Positions 1-8,565 of a stretch of 64,000 nt of DNA are shown here, piece by piece. Within the stretch, counting starts at the first letter, position 1. The number at the start of each line of letters is the position of its first letter. A program made the position numbers and the translations under genes. The stretch comes from Bacteroidota bacterium (lineage in GTDB: Bacteria; Bacteroidota; Ignavibacteria; Kapaibacteriales; UBA2268), in NCBI GenBank assembly GCA_021780815.1, contig JAJXYC010000015.1, positions 461,796 through 525,795 of the forward strand, given 5' to 3'. The notes under the pieces are model-generated. The model was given only the letters and a program-made list of their open reading frames with translations, ran no database searches and was not told the origin of the DNA.

Positions 1-1289
1 TAATTATCACTATGACCGAAATAGATATCATCTTCTAATTTTTTCTCAAAAATTACTTCCCTAATTTTTCCTAATTGATTTTTATAAAAAATTTCTGTTT
101 TTCTTTTGGATAATTCTCGCAAAATATTTGTTCGTTCTTTTTTAATTTTTTCAGGTATTTTATTCTGCATCGTTGTTGCCAATGTATTATCTCGTTCAGA
201 GTAAGAAAAAACGTGCAAGTAACTAATCGCTAAATTATCTAATAAAGTATATGTTTCTTGAAAATATTCTTCTATCTCATCAGGAAAACCTGTGATAACG
301 TCAACCCCAATACCTGCATCAGGAATATATTGGCTAATTAAATCAATCTTTGTTTTAAATTGTTCTGCTGTATATCTTCTTCGCATTAATTTTAAAATAT
401 TGTTTGAACCACTTTGAAGTGGAATATGGAAATGGTGGCAGATCTTTTGTGATTCAGCAATAAATTTTATAATTTCAGCATTTAATATATTAGGTTCAAT
501 AGAAGAAATTCTAATTCTTATATCAATATCGCTCTCTTCTAATAACTTCAGAACATCTAAGAATCTTTTATTTTGAAATTGATATTCCGATAAATTAATT
601 CCTACTAATACAATTTCATTAAATCCATTACTTTTGACTTTTTCAACAGTGGAAATTATCTCGTTAAAAGGCATAGAGCGGAAATGTCCACGAGCCAAAG
701 GAATTGTACAATATGAGCAGTTGTATTCACAACCATCTTGAATTTTTAAAACTGCTCTTGACCGTGAATCTTCTTCATTACTATAAGCAAACTGAAATTG
801 CACATTTTCGATTTTTGAATCTATTATTTTACTTTCATCTAACTTTTTAAAGTCATCGGAATATTTCAATATATTAAATTTTTCGTTATTTGGAATTATT
901 AAATCAGCACCTTCTATTGAACTAAATTGAAAGGGGTTAATATCAACAGCACATCCTGTAATTATCACGTACAAATTCGGATTAATTTTTAAAGAATGCC
1001 GAATTGCTTTTCTTGCATCAGCATCTGCTTTTTTTGTTACTGAACAAGTATTAATTACTAAAATATCAGCGTCGTTAATATTATCAGCAAGAAAAATCCC
1101 TTGTTCAACAAATTCTTCGGCAATTCTTTGAGTTTCAGCATAGTTCACTTTACAACCAAATGTGGCAAGATATACTTTGTGTTGAGTTGTATTTGCTGAT
1201 ACATTTAAATTAAGACTGCCGAAATTGCTAACATTATTGCTAACATTATTATCATTGTTATAATTATTATATATATCGTTATTGCCCAT
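1..1289 (-). CDS. mtaB: tRNA t6A37 methylthiotransferase MtaB (partial, cut by window edge)
   Basis: Not in the ORF track because its stop lies beyond the left edge; I read it on the minus strand from the ATG at 1287-1289. After an Asn-rich N-terminus of about 30 residues the protein gives the UPF0004 motif ATFGCKVNYAETQ and VINTCSVTKKADADARKAIR. Further on comes the radical-SAM cluster motif CEYNCSYC (near 720 on the + strand). The last visible residues (EVIFEKK..IYFGHSDNY) fit the start of the C-terminal TRAM domain. MtaB-type enzymes add a methylthio group to N6-threonylcarbamoyladenosine at tRNA position 37, using two [4Fe-4S] clusters and SAM. The start overlaps the end of the upstream GT2 gene by 11 bases, so the two are probably co-transcribed. 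The Asn-rich leader is unusual, and a later start cannot be excluded. MiaB or RimO are less likely given the CKVNYAET and CSVT wording. Confidence 0.9.
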   Translation of the reverse strand, partial: MGNNDIYNNYNNDNNVSNNVSNFGSLNLNVSANTTQHKVYLATFGCKVNYAETQRIAEEFVEQGIFLADNINDADILVINTCSVTKKADADARKAIRHSLKINPNLYVIITGCAVDINPFQFSSIEGADLIIPNNEKFNILKYSDDFKKLDESKIIDSKIENVQFQFAYSNEEDSRSRAVLKIQDGCEYNCSYCTIPLARGHFRSMPFNEIISTVEKVKSNGFNEIVLVGINLSEYQFQNKRFLDVLKLLEESDIDIRIRISSIEPNILNAEIIKFIAESQKICHHFHIPLQSGSNNILKLMRRRYTAEQFKTKIDLISQYIPDAGIGVDVITGFPDEIEEYFQETYTLLDNLAISYLHVFSYSERDNTLATTMQNKIPEKIKKERTNILRELSKRKTEIFYKNQLGKIREVIFEKKLEDDIYFGHSDN

Positions 1290-2190
1290 TTTTGATTATT
1301 TCATTAATAATCTCAATACCATCATAAGATTTATAGAACCAACCATCAACAAAAGCTTTGATTGTGTATTTAATATCCGAAAACGAATTACTCCGAAAAA
1401 TCCATTTTACAGAATATATTAAAGGTCGCAAATTTTTGACTACAAAATTACCATGCATACGGTCAACTGCTATTTGGTTACGAATAAAATAATATCTACG
1501 TGGAGTATGCATTAATTTAAATGGCTCTGCCAACAAAAGTCTATCCAATTTTGCAGATGTTAAAATTCCAGGAGTAAACCCTGCTCTTTTAGCTCTTATA
1601 AAGAAATCACTATCATCTGCAAAAATAAAAAAATTCTTCTGAGGTAATCCAATTTTTTCAATTACACTTCTATGAAAGAATGCCCCTTCAAATGTTAATC
1701 CTTCTGCTGGAATAAAATCTTTATCTAAATCTTCCTGACTAATTATCTGCAACCAAAATGATTTAAATGGATTGGTTAAATTAAATTTAATCGTTTCGTT
1801 ATAAAACACCGTACCATCAACAGAATAACGTAAAGGTGAATAAATCATTTCTTTCTTACGAGCTTTGAACAATTCTTCTAAACAATTTAATCTCACCACC
1901 ACATCATCGTCCATTTGCCAAATCCACTCATAACCCATTTCAAAAGCAACTTTAAACCCTGTAAATTGTCCGCCCGAACCACCTAAATTACCTTGTGTAA
2001 TTACTTTGATTTTAGAGTTATCTTTTTCTAATTTTTGCAAGTAATCCAACGTACCATCAGTTGAACCATTATTTATTACAATTATTTTATCTACTTCTTT
2101 GGTTTGATTTAATAAACCGGCTATTACCTTTTTTAGTAATTCCAACCTATTATATGTTATCACCACTGTCGCAACGGAATCACTAATCAA
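1279..2190 (-). CDS. GT2-family glycosyltransferase (GlfT/rhamnosyltransferase-like)
   Basis: 303 residues. The N-terminal GT-A fold is clear: VATVVITYNRLELLKKVI at the nucleotide-binding strand, INNGSTDGT at about 40-47, and an acidic metal-binding run QMDDDVVVR with Asp 94-96. The GNLGGSGGQFTGF segment before the DDD is typical of galactofuranosyl- and rhamnosyltransferase-like GT2 enzymes. FADDSDFFIRAKRAGF near 190-205 matches the ED-type acceptor region. It probably adds a sugar to a cell-surface polysaccharide or lipid-linked glycan on the cytoplasmic side of the membrane. It lies 17 bases downstream of the NUDIX gene and overlaps mtaB by 11 bases. The exact donor and acceptor cannot be read from the sequence. 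Confidence 0.88.
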   Translation of the reverse strand: MISDSVATVVITYNRLELLKKVIAGLLNQTKEVDKIIVINNGSTDGTLDYLQKLEKDNSKIKVITQGNLGGSGGQFTGFKVAFEMGYEWIWQMDDDVVVRLNCLEELFKARKKEMIYSPLRYSVDGTVFYNETIKFNLTNPFKSFWLQIISQEDLDKDFIPAEGLTFEGAFFHRSVIEKIGLPQKNFFIFADDSDFFIRAKRAGFTPGILTSAKLDRLLLAEPFKLMHTPRRYYFIRNQIAVDRMHGNFVVKNLRPLIYSVKWIFRSNSFSDIKYTIKAFVDGWFYKSYDGIEIINEIIKNGQ

Positions 2191-2207
2191 TTTCTACTCC
2201 TCAATTT

Positions 2208-2693
2208 TTATATAATATTTTTATTATGTCCAATGTGAAATAAGTTAGAAGAGGCTTCATTCAATATATATTCTTTCACTGTGTTTAACGAATATTTATA
2301 CGAAGGTATAAATAGTAAATTTTGGGCTTTTTCGAAATCTATCCAAAAATAATCAGTATGCTCCTCAGAAATTTTTACTTCTTGGTCTTCTTTAACTTCA
2401 AAAGCAAAAATTGGCGAAAAACAAATTCCATCACGGTGCACGCTATAATAAGTTGCAACTTGTGGAACAACCCAAATATTTAGAATGTCTTGAATACCTG
2501 TTTCTTCTTTTACTTCTCTTATAGACGTTTGTAGTGCTGTTTCATCTCCGATAGAAGTTCCTGTACATATTTGCCAAATATTAGGATAAACTTCATCATA
2601 TTCACTTCTTTTCAAAATTAAAAATTTTACTAAACTTGTATCGTTTTCACGATAAAAAATTACAACTTGAACTGTGTCAGAAAAAATTTTCAT
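2208..2693 (-). CDS. NUDIX hydrolase (NudB-like)
   Basis: 161 residues with a perfect Nudix box, GTSIGDETALQTSIREVKEETGI, which fits G-x5-E-x7-R-E-U-x-E-E-x-G-U. The box binds the divalent metal used to hydrolyse a nucleoside diphosphate linked to X. The flanking wording (NIWQICTG before the box, SEEHTDYFWIDFEKA near 115-130) resembles dihydroneopterin triphosphate pyrophosphatases of the NudB group, which act in folate synthesis. That specificity is an inference. The gene starts at ATG 2691-2693, is divergent from the two-component gene at 2750, and is followed 17 bases on by the GT2 gene. Confidence 0.88.
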   Translation of the reverse strand: MKIFSDTVQVVIFYRENDTSLVKFLILKRSEYDEVYPNIWQICTGTSIGDETALQTSIREVKEETGIQDILNIWVVPQVATYYSVHRDGICFSPIFAFEVKEDQEVKISEEHTDYFWIDFEKAQNLLFIPSYKYSLNTVKEYILNEASSNLFHIGHNKNII

Positions 2694-2749
2694 TTTTGTC
2701 CCTAAAAATTTTGTAAATTACGATTTTTGATTTAATTAAAGAAAAATAA

Positions 2750-3955
2750 ATGGAAACAAAAACTTTTAATCTAATTATAGTTGACGATTCTAAAATGACT
2801 GTTGAGACAGTTGCATCAATGATTGAGCATTGCAAAGAACCACATTTTAATATTTTTAAAGCTTATTCCGGAATGGATTGCTTGCGTTTACTTGGCAATC
2901 ACGAAGTGGACTTAATACTTATGGATATAGTTATGGAAAATTTTGATGGATTTGAAACAACAAAAGTAATAAGAGCAAATCCAAAATATGAAAATATACC
3001 TATCATTTTTATGACTGCGAATGACCCTGATGCAAAGATGAAGGAATTCGCCATTACTCATGGGGGTATTGACTATTTACTTAAACCTTTTACCGACAAA
3101 GAAATTTGTAATTACCTTGGGCTTTATACACGGTTCCTTGTTCGTGAAAGAATAATTAATAACACGCTTTCCAATTTAAATTTGCAATTAAATAAAGAAG
3201 TCATTGAAAAAAATAATGCTTTAAAAGAATTAAAAGAAGCTCTCGAAATTAGACACAAAATGTTTTCAATTATTTCTCACGATTTAAAAAATCCAATTCT
3301 TGGATTTAAGACTTTGATTGATGATTATGTTTCTAATTTTGACTCATTAGATATTAAAGATTTTCAGGAATTACTCCAATTATTGCAAAAATCTTCTGAT
3401 AACTTAGGTTCATTATTACAGGATTTATTAATGTGGGCTAACTTTCAAAGAAATCAAATTTCTTTTAATCCTGTTGAATTTGATTTATCTTATATTGCTA
3501 ATCAAACTATTGAACAATCTAAATTGCAAGCACAAGCAAAAAAAATTGTAATTGCCTCCCAAATTCCCAGTGAAACTTTTGTGTTTGCAGACCCAAATTT
3601 AATAAATCTAATTTTGCGTAACTTAATTAGCAATGCTATTAAGTTCACCCCCTCTGGTGGTTTTGTTACCCTTTTTTCAAAAATTATTAAAGAGCAAAAA
3701 TTAGTTGAAGTTTCTGTTTCTGATACGGGCGTTGGCATAGATGAACATAGAATTAACAGCCTATTTAATCTTTCTACACAAAAGTCTACATTAGGAACTA
3801 ACAATGAAACTGGCACTGGTCTGGGACTAATTTTGGTTAAAGATGCTGTTGCTATGAATCGTGGCGAAATTAATGTAACCAGCAAATTAAATAAAGGCAC
3901 TACTTTTTCTTTTACTTTGCCTTTTGCTGAACATGAAATACACATTGATTTGTAA
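2750..3955 (+). CDS. Hybrid response regulator-histidine kinase
   Basis: 401 residues, with a receiver domain first and the kinase after it. Receiver: acidic pair D12-D13, phosphoacceptor D59 in LILMDIVMEN, and K112 in LLKPF. A coiled linker at about 135-170 leads to a HisKA domain with H177 in FSIISHDLKNPI. The ATPase domain has the N box NLISNAIKFT, the G1 box VSDTGVGI and the G2 box TGTGLGLILV. All catalytic motifs look intact. There is no transmembrane segment or periplasmic sensor, so it is a cytoplasmic protein probably controlled by phosphorylation of its own receiver. No output-domain regulator is next to it. The ORF at 3502-3993 on the other strand is a shadow. Confidence 0.93.
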   Translation: METKTFNLIIVDDSKMTVETVASMIEHCKEPHFNIFKAYSGMDCLRLLGNHEVDLILMDIVMENFDGFETTKVIRANPKYENIPIIFMTANDPDAKMKEFAITHGGIDYLLKPFTDKEICNYLGLYTRFLVRERIINNTLSNLNLQLNKEVIEKNNALKELKEALEIRHKMFSIISHDLKNPILGFKTLIDDYVSNFDSLDIKDFQELLQLLQKSSDNLGSLLQDLLMWANFQRNQISFNPVEFDLSYIANQTIEQSKLQAQAKKIVIASQIPSETFVFADPNLINLILRNLISNAIKFTPSGGFVTLFSKIIKEQKLVEVSVSDTGVGIDEHRINSLFNLSTQKSTLGTNNETGTGLGLILVKDAVAMNRGEINVTSKLNKGTTFSFTLPFAEHEIHIDL

Positions 3956-3959
3956 TGTT

Positions 3960-3994
3960 TTTGAAAATAAAAACTATAACACTTTATTTTCAAA
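3960..3994. terminator. AT-rich hairpin after the kinase gene (possible terminator)
   Basis: A perfect 12-bp stem, TTTGAAAATAAA / TTTATTTTCAAA, with an 11-nt loop, starts 4 bases after the stop codon. The stem has only one G-C pair and no clean T run follows, so termination activity is uncertain. Confidence 0.4.
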
Positions 3995-4078
3995 CAATCA
4001 CTTAATTATTATTTCAAAAAAATTTCATAATTTGCTATTCTTAATTTGTTGTTTTATCTTTAATTTAAAATAAAGAAT

Positions 4079-5983
4079 ATGAAAATTTATTACTATTTAT
4101 TTTTATACATATTTTTAATTATTCCGGCAAAAAATATAGCATTAGCTAATGCAGATTCAACAGAAATATTCGCTATACAACCACGAATTGGTATTAATTA
4201 CAACTTTTATATAGCAGATTTTAATGGATACCAAGGCACAGTAGATTGTGGGCATTTTACAAATGGATTTGGCTGGGAAATACCATTAGGTATTTCATTA
4301 GAAAAATATTTCACTGTATCAACTTATGGCGAACTTGGTTTATTTTATAATTTCGGTAAGGGATCTTTAACACAATCAATGTCTTTCCCGATGCGAGATT
4401 TAAACAATGGTAATATTGTAGATGTTCAAACATCAAATCAATTAAATATGAATATATCGTTTTTAGAGTTAAATCCTTCAGTAGGATATGATATTTTTCA
4501 AAAAGATGATTATTTCACACGTTTAAATGGTGGTTTGAATTTTTCTATTCCTATAAAAAAGACATTTGACCAAAAGGAAGTCCTTTCTTCTCCAAGTAAC
4601 GCATATTTTGTTAATAATAATAACAATCACGTAAAGGAACGTCCTTTGGCAAGTGGAACAATTACCACTATGAACTCATTATTAATAGCACCAAAAGTAG
4701 CAATTGAAACTGTAACAAAAAGTTATGGTACATTTCATCTTTCAATTTCATATTTACTCAATAATTATACAAGCGATGTAAATTGGAAATCTTTCTCTGT
4801 ACGGTATGAATATGGATATAGATTTTCAATAAAAGAAGCCAAAAAAGAAGCACCAAAAATTATAGAAGTACCACCTGAACCAATTCCTGTAATTGTTGAA
4901 CCTAAACCAAGTATCACATTAAAAAATCTTCATATCGTAGGACAAATAGAATTTGGCAATGAATTGCTTGCAAGTTTACCTGTTGTTAATAGCGTATTCT
5001 TCCAAAATGAAAGTGCCGAAATACCCAACCAATATAAGACAAGAGATTTACCAGTATCTAACTTTTCAGGTGATGCTGTAAAAATTCACGATTATTTATT
5101 ACCAAGAATAGCCGAAATTGTTGCAAAAAATCCCAATGCTATTGTTACTTTACAATCGGCAACTTCGGGACAAACAAACGAACCAACAGGATTGGAACTG
5201 TCAAAAGCAAGAGCCAATGCAGTCAAAGATTATTTAATTAATCTGGGAGTGCCAAAAAATAAAATAAAAGAAGAATCTTTATTAACTCCTAAAAATCCAT
5301 CTAATCAAGATTTTAAAGAAGGAGTTGCAGAAAATCAACGTGTTGATCTAATTTTAACAAATGCTCCTTTACAAGAATACGTAAATTTGCAAAAATATGC
5401 TAATTTTAAAGGAAAACTTATTTTTGATGCGGACGTAAAAAACTTTAAAAATGAAAAAGTTGAAATTGAAAATAATTTAAATAATCAAAAAATACTAATT
5501 AATCATGCAGGAACGTACGAAATTCCGCTAAATTACAGATTGCCAGATAACTTTGTTCAAGACACAGCAAAAATTTCTTTCAATTTCAAAGGTCAAGAAC
5601 AACATTCTGAAAAAATTATACAATACAATGATTTCCCAAAACAACAAGTAAATTTAAATTTAGATAACTTTTTAGCAATTTTACGTTTTGATTACAATAG
5701 TAGTAAAATTAGCGATGAAAATCAAGAACTTTTAAAACAATTAGTGGCTAAATTGCCTACTGATGCTACAATTGAAATATTAGGAAGTACTGATGAGCTT
5801 GGGACACAACAAAGAAATGCTATTTTAGCTCATGAACGAGCTGAAAACACAATGAACTTTATCAAATCTATTTCAGGAGATAAATTGAATATTGTTATAG
5901 GCACTAACAACGATAAATTCCCAGAAGATACTCCACAAGGTAGATTTTTGAATCGCTCTATTAGAATTAAAGTTAAAAAATAA
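4079..5983 (+). CDS. OmpA-family outer-membrane protein with two OmpA-like modules
   Basis: 634 residues. A signal peptide (MKIYYYLFLYIFLIIP..ALA) is followed by a region of about 230 residues rich in alternating, aromatic strands that looks like an outer-membrane beta-barrel, then a Pro-rich linker (EVPPEPIPVIVEPKP). The first OmpA-like module (about 320-450) carries the recognisable peptidoglycan-binding helix LELSKARANAVKDYLINLG and ends in AENQRVDLIL. After a beta-rich spacer, a second module (about 535-634) starts AILRFDYNSSKI and ends FLNRSIRIKVKK. Its binding helix (AHERAENTMNFI) is more divergent. Such proteins tether the outer membrane to peptidoglycan. The gene stands alone between the kinase and the convergent GT9 gene. 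Confidence 0.87.
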   Translation: MKIYYYLFLYIFLIIPAKNIALANADSTEIFAIQPRIGINYNFYIADFNGYQGTVDCGHFTNGFGWEIPLGISLEKYFTVSTYGELGLFYNFGKGSLTQSMSFPMRDLNNGNIVDVQTSNQLNMNISFLELNPSVGYDIFQKDDYFTRLNGGLNFSIPIKKTFDQKEVLSSPSNAYFVNNNNNHVKERPLASGTITTMNSLLIAPKVAIETVTKSYGTFHLSISYLLNNYTSDVNWKSFSVRYEYGYRFSIKEAKKEAPKIIEVPPEPIPVIVEPKPSITLKNLHIVGQIEFGNELLASLPVVNSVFFQNESAEIPNQYKTRDLPVSNFSGDAVKIHDYLLPRIAEIVAKNPNAIVTLQSATSGQTNEPTGLELSKARANAVKDYLINLGVPKNKIKEESLLTPKNPSNQDFKEGVAENQRVDLILTNAPLQEYVNLQKYANFKGKLIFDADVKNFKNEKVEIENNLNNQKILINHAGTYEIPLNYRLPDNFVQDTAKISFNFKGQEQHSEKIIQYNDFPKQQVNLNLDNFLAILRFDYNSSKISDENQELLKQLVAKLPTDATIEILGSTDELGTQQRNAILAHERAENTMNFIKSISGDKLNIVIGTNNDKFPEDTPQGRFLNRSIRIKVKK

Positions 5984-6011
5984 TTAAGAAACAATTAATG
6001 AAATAACAAGT

Positions 6012-7013
6012 TTACAGAAATAACTGTTTAAAGGCTTGGAAAGCATTGTCTAAACTTATTAAATCAAGATTATCTTTTTCTTTTGAATTATTTGCAGGGG
6101 TTAAAATAATATTTTTCTGGTTCATTGGTCCCCATCGTCTTGGACCAATATTCGGTGAATTTGGATAAAATCCTATAATTTTCTTGTCAAGTGAAGCAGC
6201 TATATGTAAAACTCCAGTTGAATTTGTAATAATTCCTTCCGATAAATTTATTAAAGTTATCATTTCTTCTAAATTGATTTTACCACTTAAATTCAATATA
6301 CTCCGCTCATTATTAACAACATAATCACATAGTTCTTTTTCGCTTTCAACACCAGTTATAATTACTTGGTATTCAGTTTCGCACGTAATTTTAAATGCTA
6401 ATTGTCTATACTTTTGATTTGACCACTTCGGAGCAGAATCACCTCCACCTGGGTGGATAATAACTACTTTCTTATTAAAATCAAACGGGATTTTATTCTT
6501 CAAATTTTCTAATGTCTTAGCAGTAATTATTGGTTTTATAAGCTCGCAATTATAACTTTCATTAGTCAGAAATGAAATAAGATTCAAATTGTATTCACAT
6601 TCATTTTTTTTGCCTATTTTTCTATGTTCATAGACTTTTTTATTCAACAAAAAAGAATACCACCGATAACCACTTCCTATACGCAATGGTAATTTTACTT
6701 GATAAGCTGCCCATACCTCATCAAATTTTAAACGTGGAAAGAAAATTGCATCTAAATTCAAATTGAGCAAAAATTCTTTAAGTTTAATATTTAATTTATC
6801 AACAAAATAAAACTCATCTATTGATGGTTGATTGTATAAAAGTGGCTTAACATAACTATTAGCAATAATAATAATTTTTGAATCAGGGAAACTCTGTTTT
6901 AAAGCTTTTACCATCGGCAAAGTTAAGACCATATCGCCTAATCTATCTGTACGAATAATTCCTATTCTCTTAATACTTAAATTATTTTTTATTTTTTTGT
7001 TCAATTTATTCAA
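6012..7013 (-). CDS. GT9-family glycosyltransferase (heptosyltransferase-like)
   Basis: 333 residues with the GT9 pattern: IGIIRTDRLGDMVLTLPMVKAL at the start, VVIIHPGGGDSAPKWSNQKY in the donor-binding half, and ITNSTGVLHIAASLDKKIIGFY near the end. GT9 enzymes (WaaC, WaaF, WaaQ) transfer ADP-heptose or related sugars to the LPS inner core. An hldD epimerase in this same window makes an ADP-heptose donor plausible. An in-frame stop lies directly upstream of the TTG at 7011-7013 and the first in-frame ATG falls inside the conserved RLGDMV motif, so a TTG start is required. A -7-like element lies about 30 bases upstream. Confidence 0.87.
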   Translation of the reverse strand: MNKLNKKIKNNLSIKRIGIIRTDRLGDMVLTLPMVKALKQSFPDSKIIIIANSYVKPLLYNQPSIDEFYFVDKLNIKLKEFLLNLNLDAIFFPRLKFDEVWAAYQVKLPLRIGSGYRWYSFLLNKKVYEHRKIGKKNECEYNLNLISFLTNESYNCELIKPIITAKTLENLKNKIPFDFNKKVVIIHPGGGDSAPKWSNQKYRQLAFKITCETEYQVIITGVESEKELCDYVVNNERSILNLSGKINLEEMITLINLSEGIITNSTGVLHIAASLDKKIIGFYPNSPNIGPRRWGPMNQKNIILTPANNSKEKDNLDLISLDNAFQAFKQLFL

Positions 7014-7042
7014 TTAATTCGTTTTTAAAAATTATATAATTA

Positions 7043-7050
7043 CAAAACTA
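7043..7050 (-). promoter_or_regulatory. TAnnTTTG -7 element upstream of the GT9 gene
   Basis: Minus-strand TAGTTTTG, 29 bases before the TTG start. It fits the Bacteroidota primary sigma -7 consensus TAnnTTTG. No clear -33 TTG was seen. Confidence 0.45.
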
Positions 7051-7078
7051 CTAATTTATAATTTTTTATTTAAAGAAA

Positions 7079-8464
7079 ATGGCAATAATATCTTCAATTT
7101 CAGGGTTAAGGGCAACATTAAGCGATGATAGCTTAAATCAAAGTTTAATATACAAGTATGCAAAAGCATTCCATAAATTTTTACAAGATGGAACATTGAT
7201 CATTGGACGAGATGGTCGTCCTTCTGGTAAATGGATTGAAAAAGTACTAATAGAAACTTTCACCAAATTAGGTCGCAAATATATTGCAATTGGAGTTGTT
7301 CCCTCTCCTACTGTTCAATTGATTACACAAATAATGAATGCCGCAGGTGGAATTTCCATAACAGCATCGCATAACCCCGATGATTGGAATGGCTTAAAAT
7401 TTATTAATTCACAGGGAATATTCTTAGATAAAGATGAAAATATCAAATTGCAAAATATACTCGCTGCTATTCAGCACGAGGATAATGGTTCTTTGGTTCA
7501 ATCAAACTCTGATTTTAACGAAACTAACGAAGCAAATAAAAACGCTTTAACAGCACACATTGACAATATACTTAAATTACATTATATTACTGATTTTAAT
7601 ATAATAAATAAATTAGCAGAAATAAATTTAACAGCAGTAATTGATGCAGTAAACTCATCAGGTTCAGCCATAGTTCCAAATTTACTCGATAGAATGAACG
7701 TAAATTACAAGAAATTATATTGCGATGGCACAGGTATCTTCCCTCATTTACCAGAGCCTTTACCACAAAATCTACAAAAATTATCTAATACTGTTAAAGA
7801 AACAAAAGCAGATTTGGGAATTGCTGTAGACCCAGATGCTGATAGATTAGTGCTAATAGATGAAAATGGCATCCCAATTGGAGAAGAAAATACTATTGTG
7901 CTTGCAATTTATGCTCTATTGAGTTCAATTGACAATGCAAAAGAAGCGAAAATTGTTGTCAATCATTCTACAACAATGGGGGTAGAATTTATCGCAAGTA
8001 AATTTGGTGCAAAAGTTTTTAGGTCATCCGTTGGTGAAATTAACGTTGTTAAAAAGATGATTGAAGTTGGTGCAATGATTGGTGGAGAAGGTAGCGGCGG
8101 AGTTATTTTACCTGCTTCCCATTATGGTCGTGATTCGCTCGTCGGAATTTCTTTGATTTTATCATTAATTGCCCGTTCGGGTAAAACTTTAAGTCAATTA
8201 CGAAAAGAAATTCCTAATTACTTCTTAAAAAAAATTAAAATTGATTTTAATGGAGACCTAAATAAAAAAATTAATTTAATAAAGAATTACTATACCAACC
8301 AAGAAATCGTTTTAGAAGATGGGATGAAAATTAATTTTTCGGACTTTTGGATTCAAATTCGCAAATCAAATACTGAACCTATCGTCAGAGTAATTTGTGA
8401 AGCAATTAATTCTGACAAGTCCGAAAAAGAACTTGAAAAAATTTTAAATTTAATACAAGTTTAG
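7079..8464 (+). CDS. Phosphohexomutase (phosphoglucosamine/phosphomannomutase family)
   Basis: 461 residues carrying all four alpha-D-phosphohexomutase signatures: the active-site serine loop TASHNPDDWNGLKF (S97), the metal loop DPDADRLVLID, the sugar-binding loop GGEGSGGVILP, and the phosphate-binding RKSNTEPIVRV near the C-terminus. The start ISGLRATLSDD lacks the usual F/Y-GT-x-G-I/V-R opening, but the fold is complete. Members interconvert hexose 6-phosphate and 1-phosphate. In this lineage such proteins are often annotated GlmM (GlcN-6-P to GlcN-1-P for peptidoglycan and LPS), but the sequence alone does not exclude phosphomannomutase or phosphoglucomutase activity. It is divergent from the GT9 gene and followed by an AT-rich hairpin. 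Confidence 0.88.
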   Translation: MAIISSISGLRATLSDDSLNQSLIYKYAKAFHKFLQDGTLIIGRDGRPSGKWIEKVLIETFTKLGRKYIAIGVVPSPTVQLITQIMNAAGGISITASHNPDDWNGLKFINSQGIFLDKDENIKLQNILAAIQHEDNGSLVQSNSDFNETNEANKNALTAHIDNILKLHYITDFNIINKLAEINLTAVIDAVNSSGSAIVPNLLDRMNVNYKKLYCDGTGIFPHLPEPLPQNLQKLSNTVKETKADLGIAVDPDADRLVLIDENGIPIGEENTIVLAIYALLSSIDNAKEAKIVVNHSTTMGVEFIASKFGAKVFRSSVGEINVVKKMIEVGAMIGGEGSGGVILPASHYGRDSLVGISLILSLIARSGKTLSQLRKEIPNYFLKKIKIDFNGDLNKKINLIKNYYTNQEIVLEDGMKINFSDFWIQIRKSNTEPIVRVICEAINSDKSEKELEKILNLIQV

Positions 8465-8491
8465 TTTTTTATAGAAATTAAATAAAAATAA

Positions 8492-8519
8492 AAAAAAATA
8501 CTTTTTTAGGTATTTTTTT
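8492..8519 (+). terminator. AT-rich hairpin after the phosphohexomutase gene
   Basis: AAAAAAATAC / GTATTTTTTT, a 10-bp stem with an 8-nt loop and a 7-T tail. It has few G-C pairs but is placed correctly. Its right arm overlaps a direct repeat of TTAGGTATTTTT that runs into the next promoter element. Confidence 0.45.
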
Positions 8520-8522
8520 AGG

Positions 8523-8530
8523 TATTTTTG
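8523..8530 (+). promoter_or_regulatory. TAnnTTTG -7 element upstream of the ECF sigma gene
   Basis: TATTTTTG, 35 bases before the ATG at 8566. It lies at the end of two near-identical copies of TTAGGTATTTTT (8507-8530), which could alternatively be a site for the sigma factor's own autoregulation. Confidence 0.4.
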
Positions 8531-8565
8531 TAACAATTAACCTTTTTTTTTATCTATTATATTAA

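Noticed and set aside
3502-3993. 163-aa minus-strand ORF over the hybrid kinase gene
   Set aside because: It lies antisense to clearly conserved HATPase motifs and encodes no recognisable protein; a shadow ORF.
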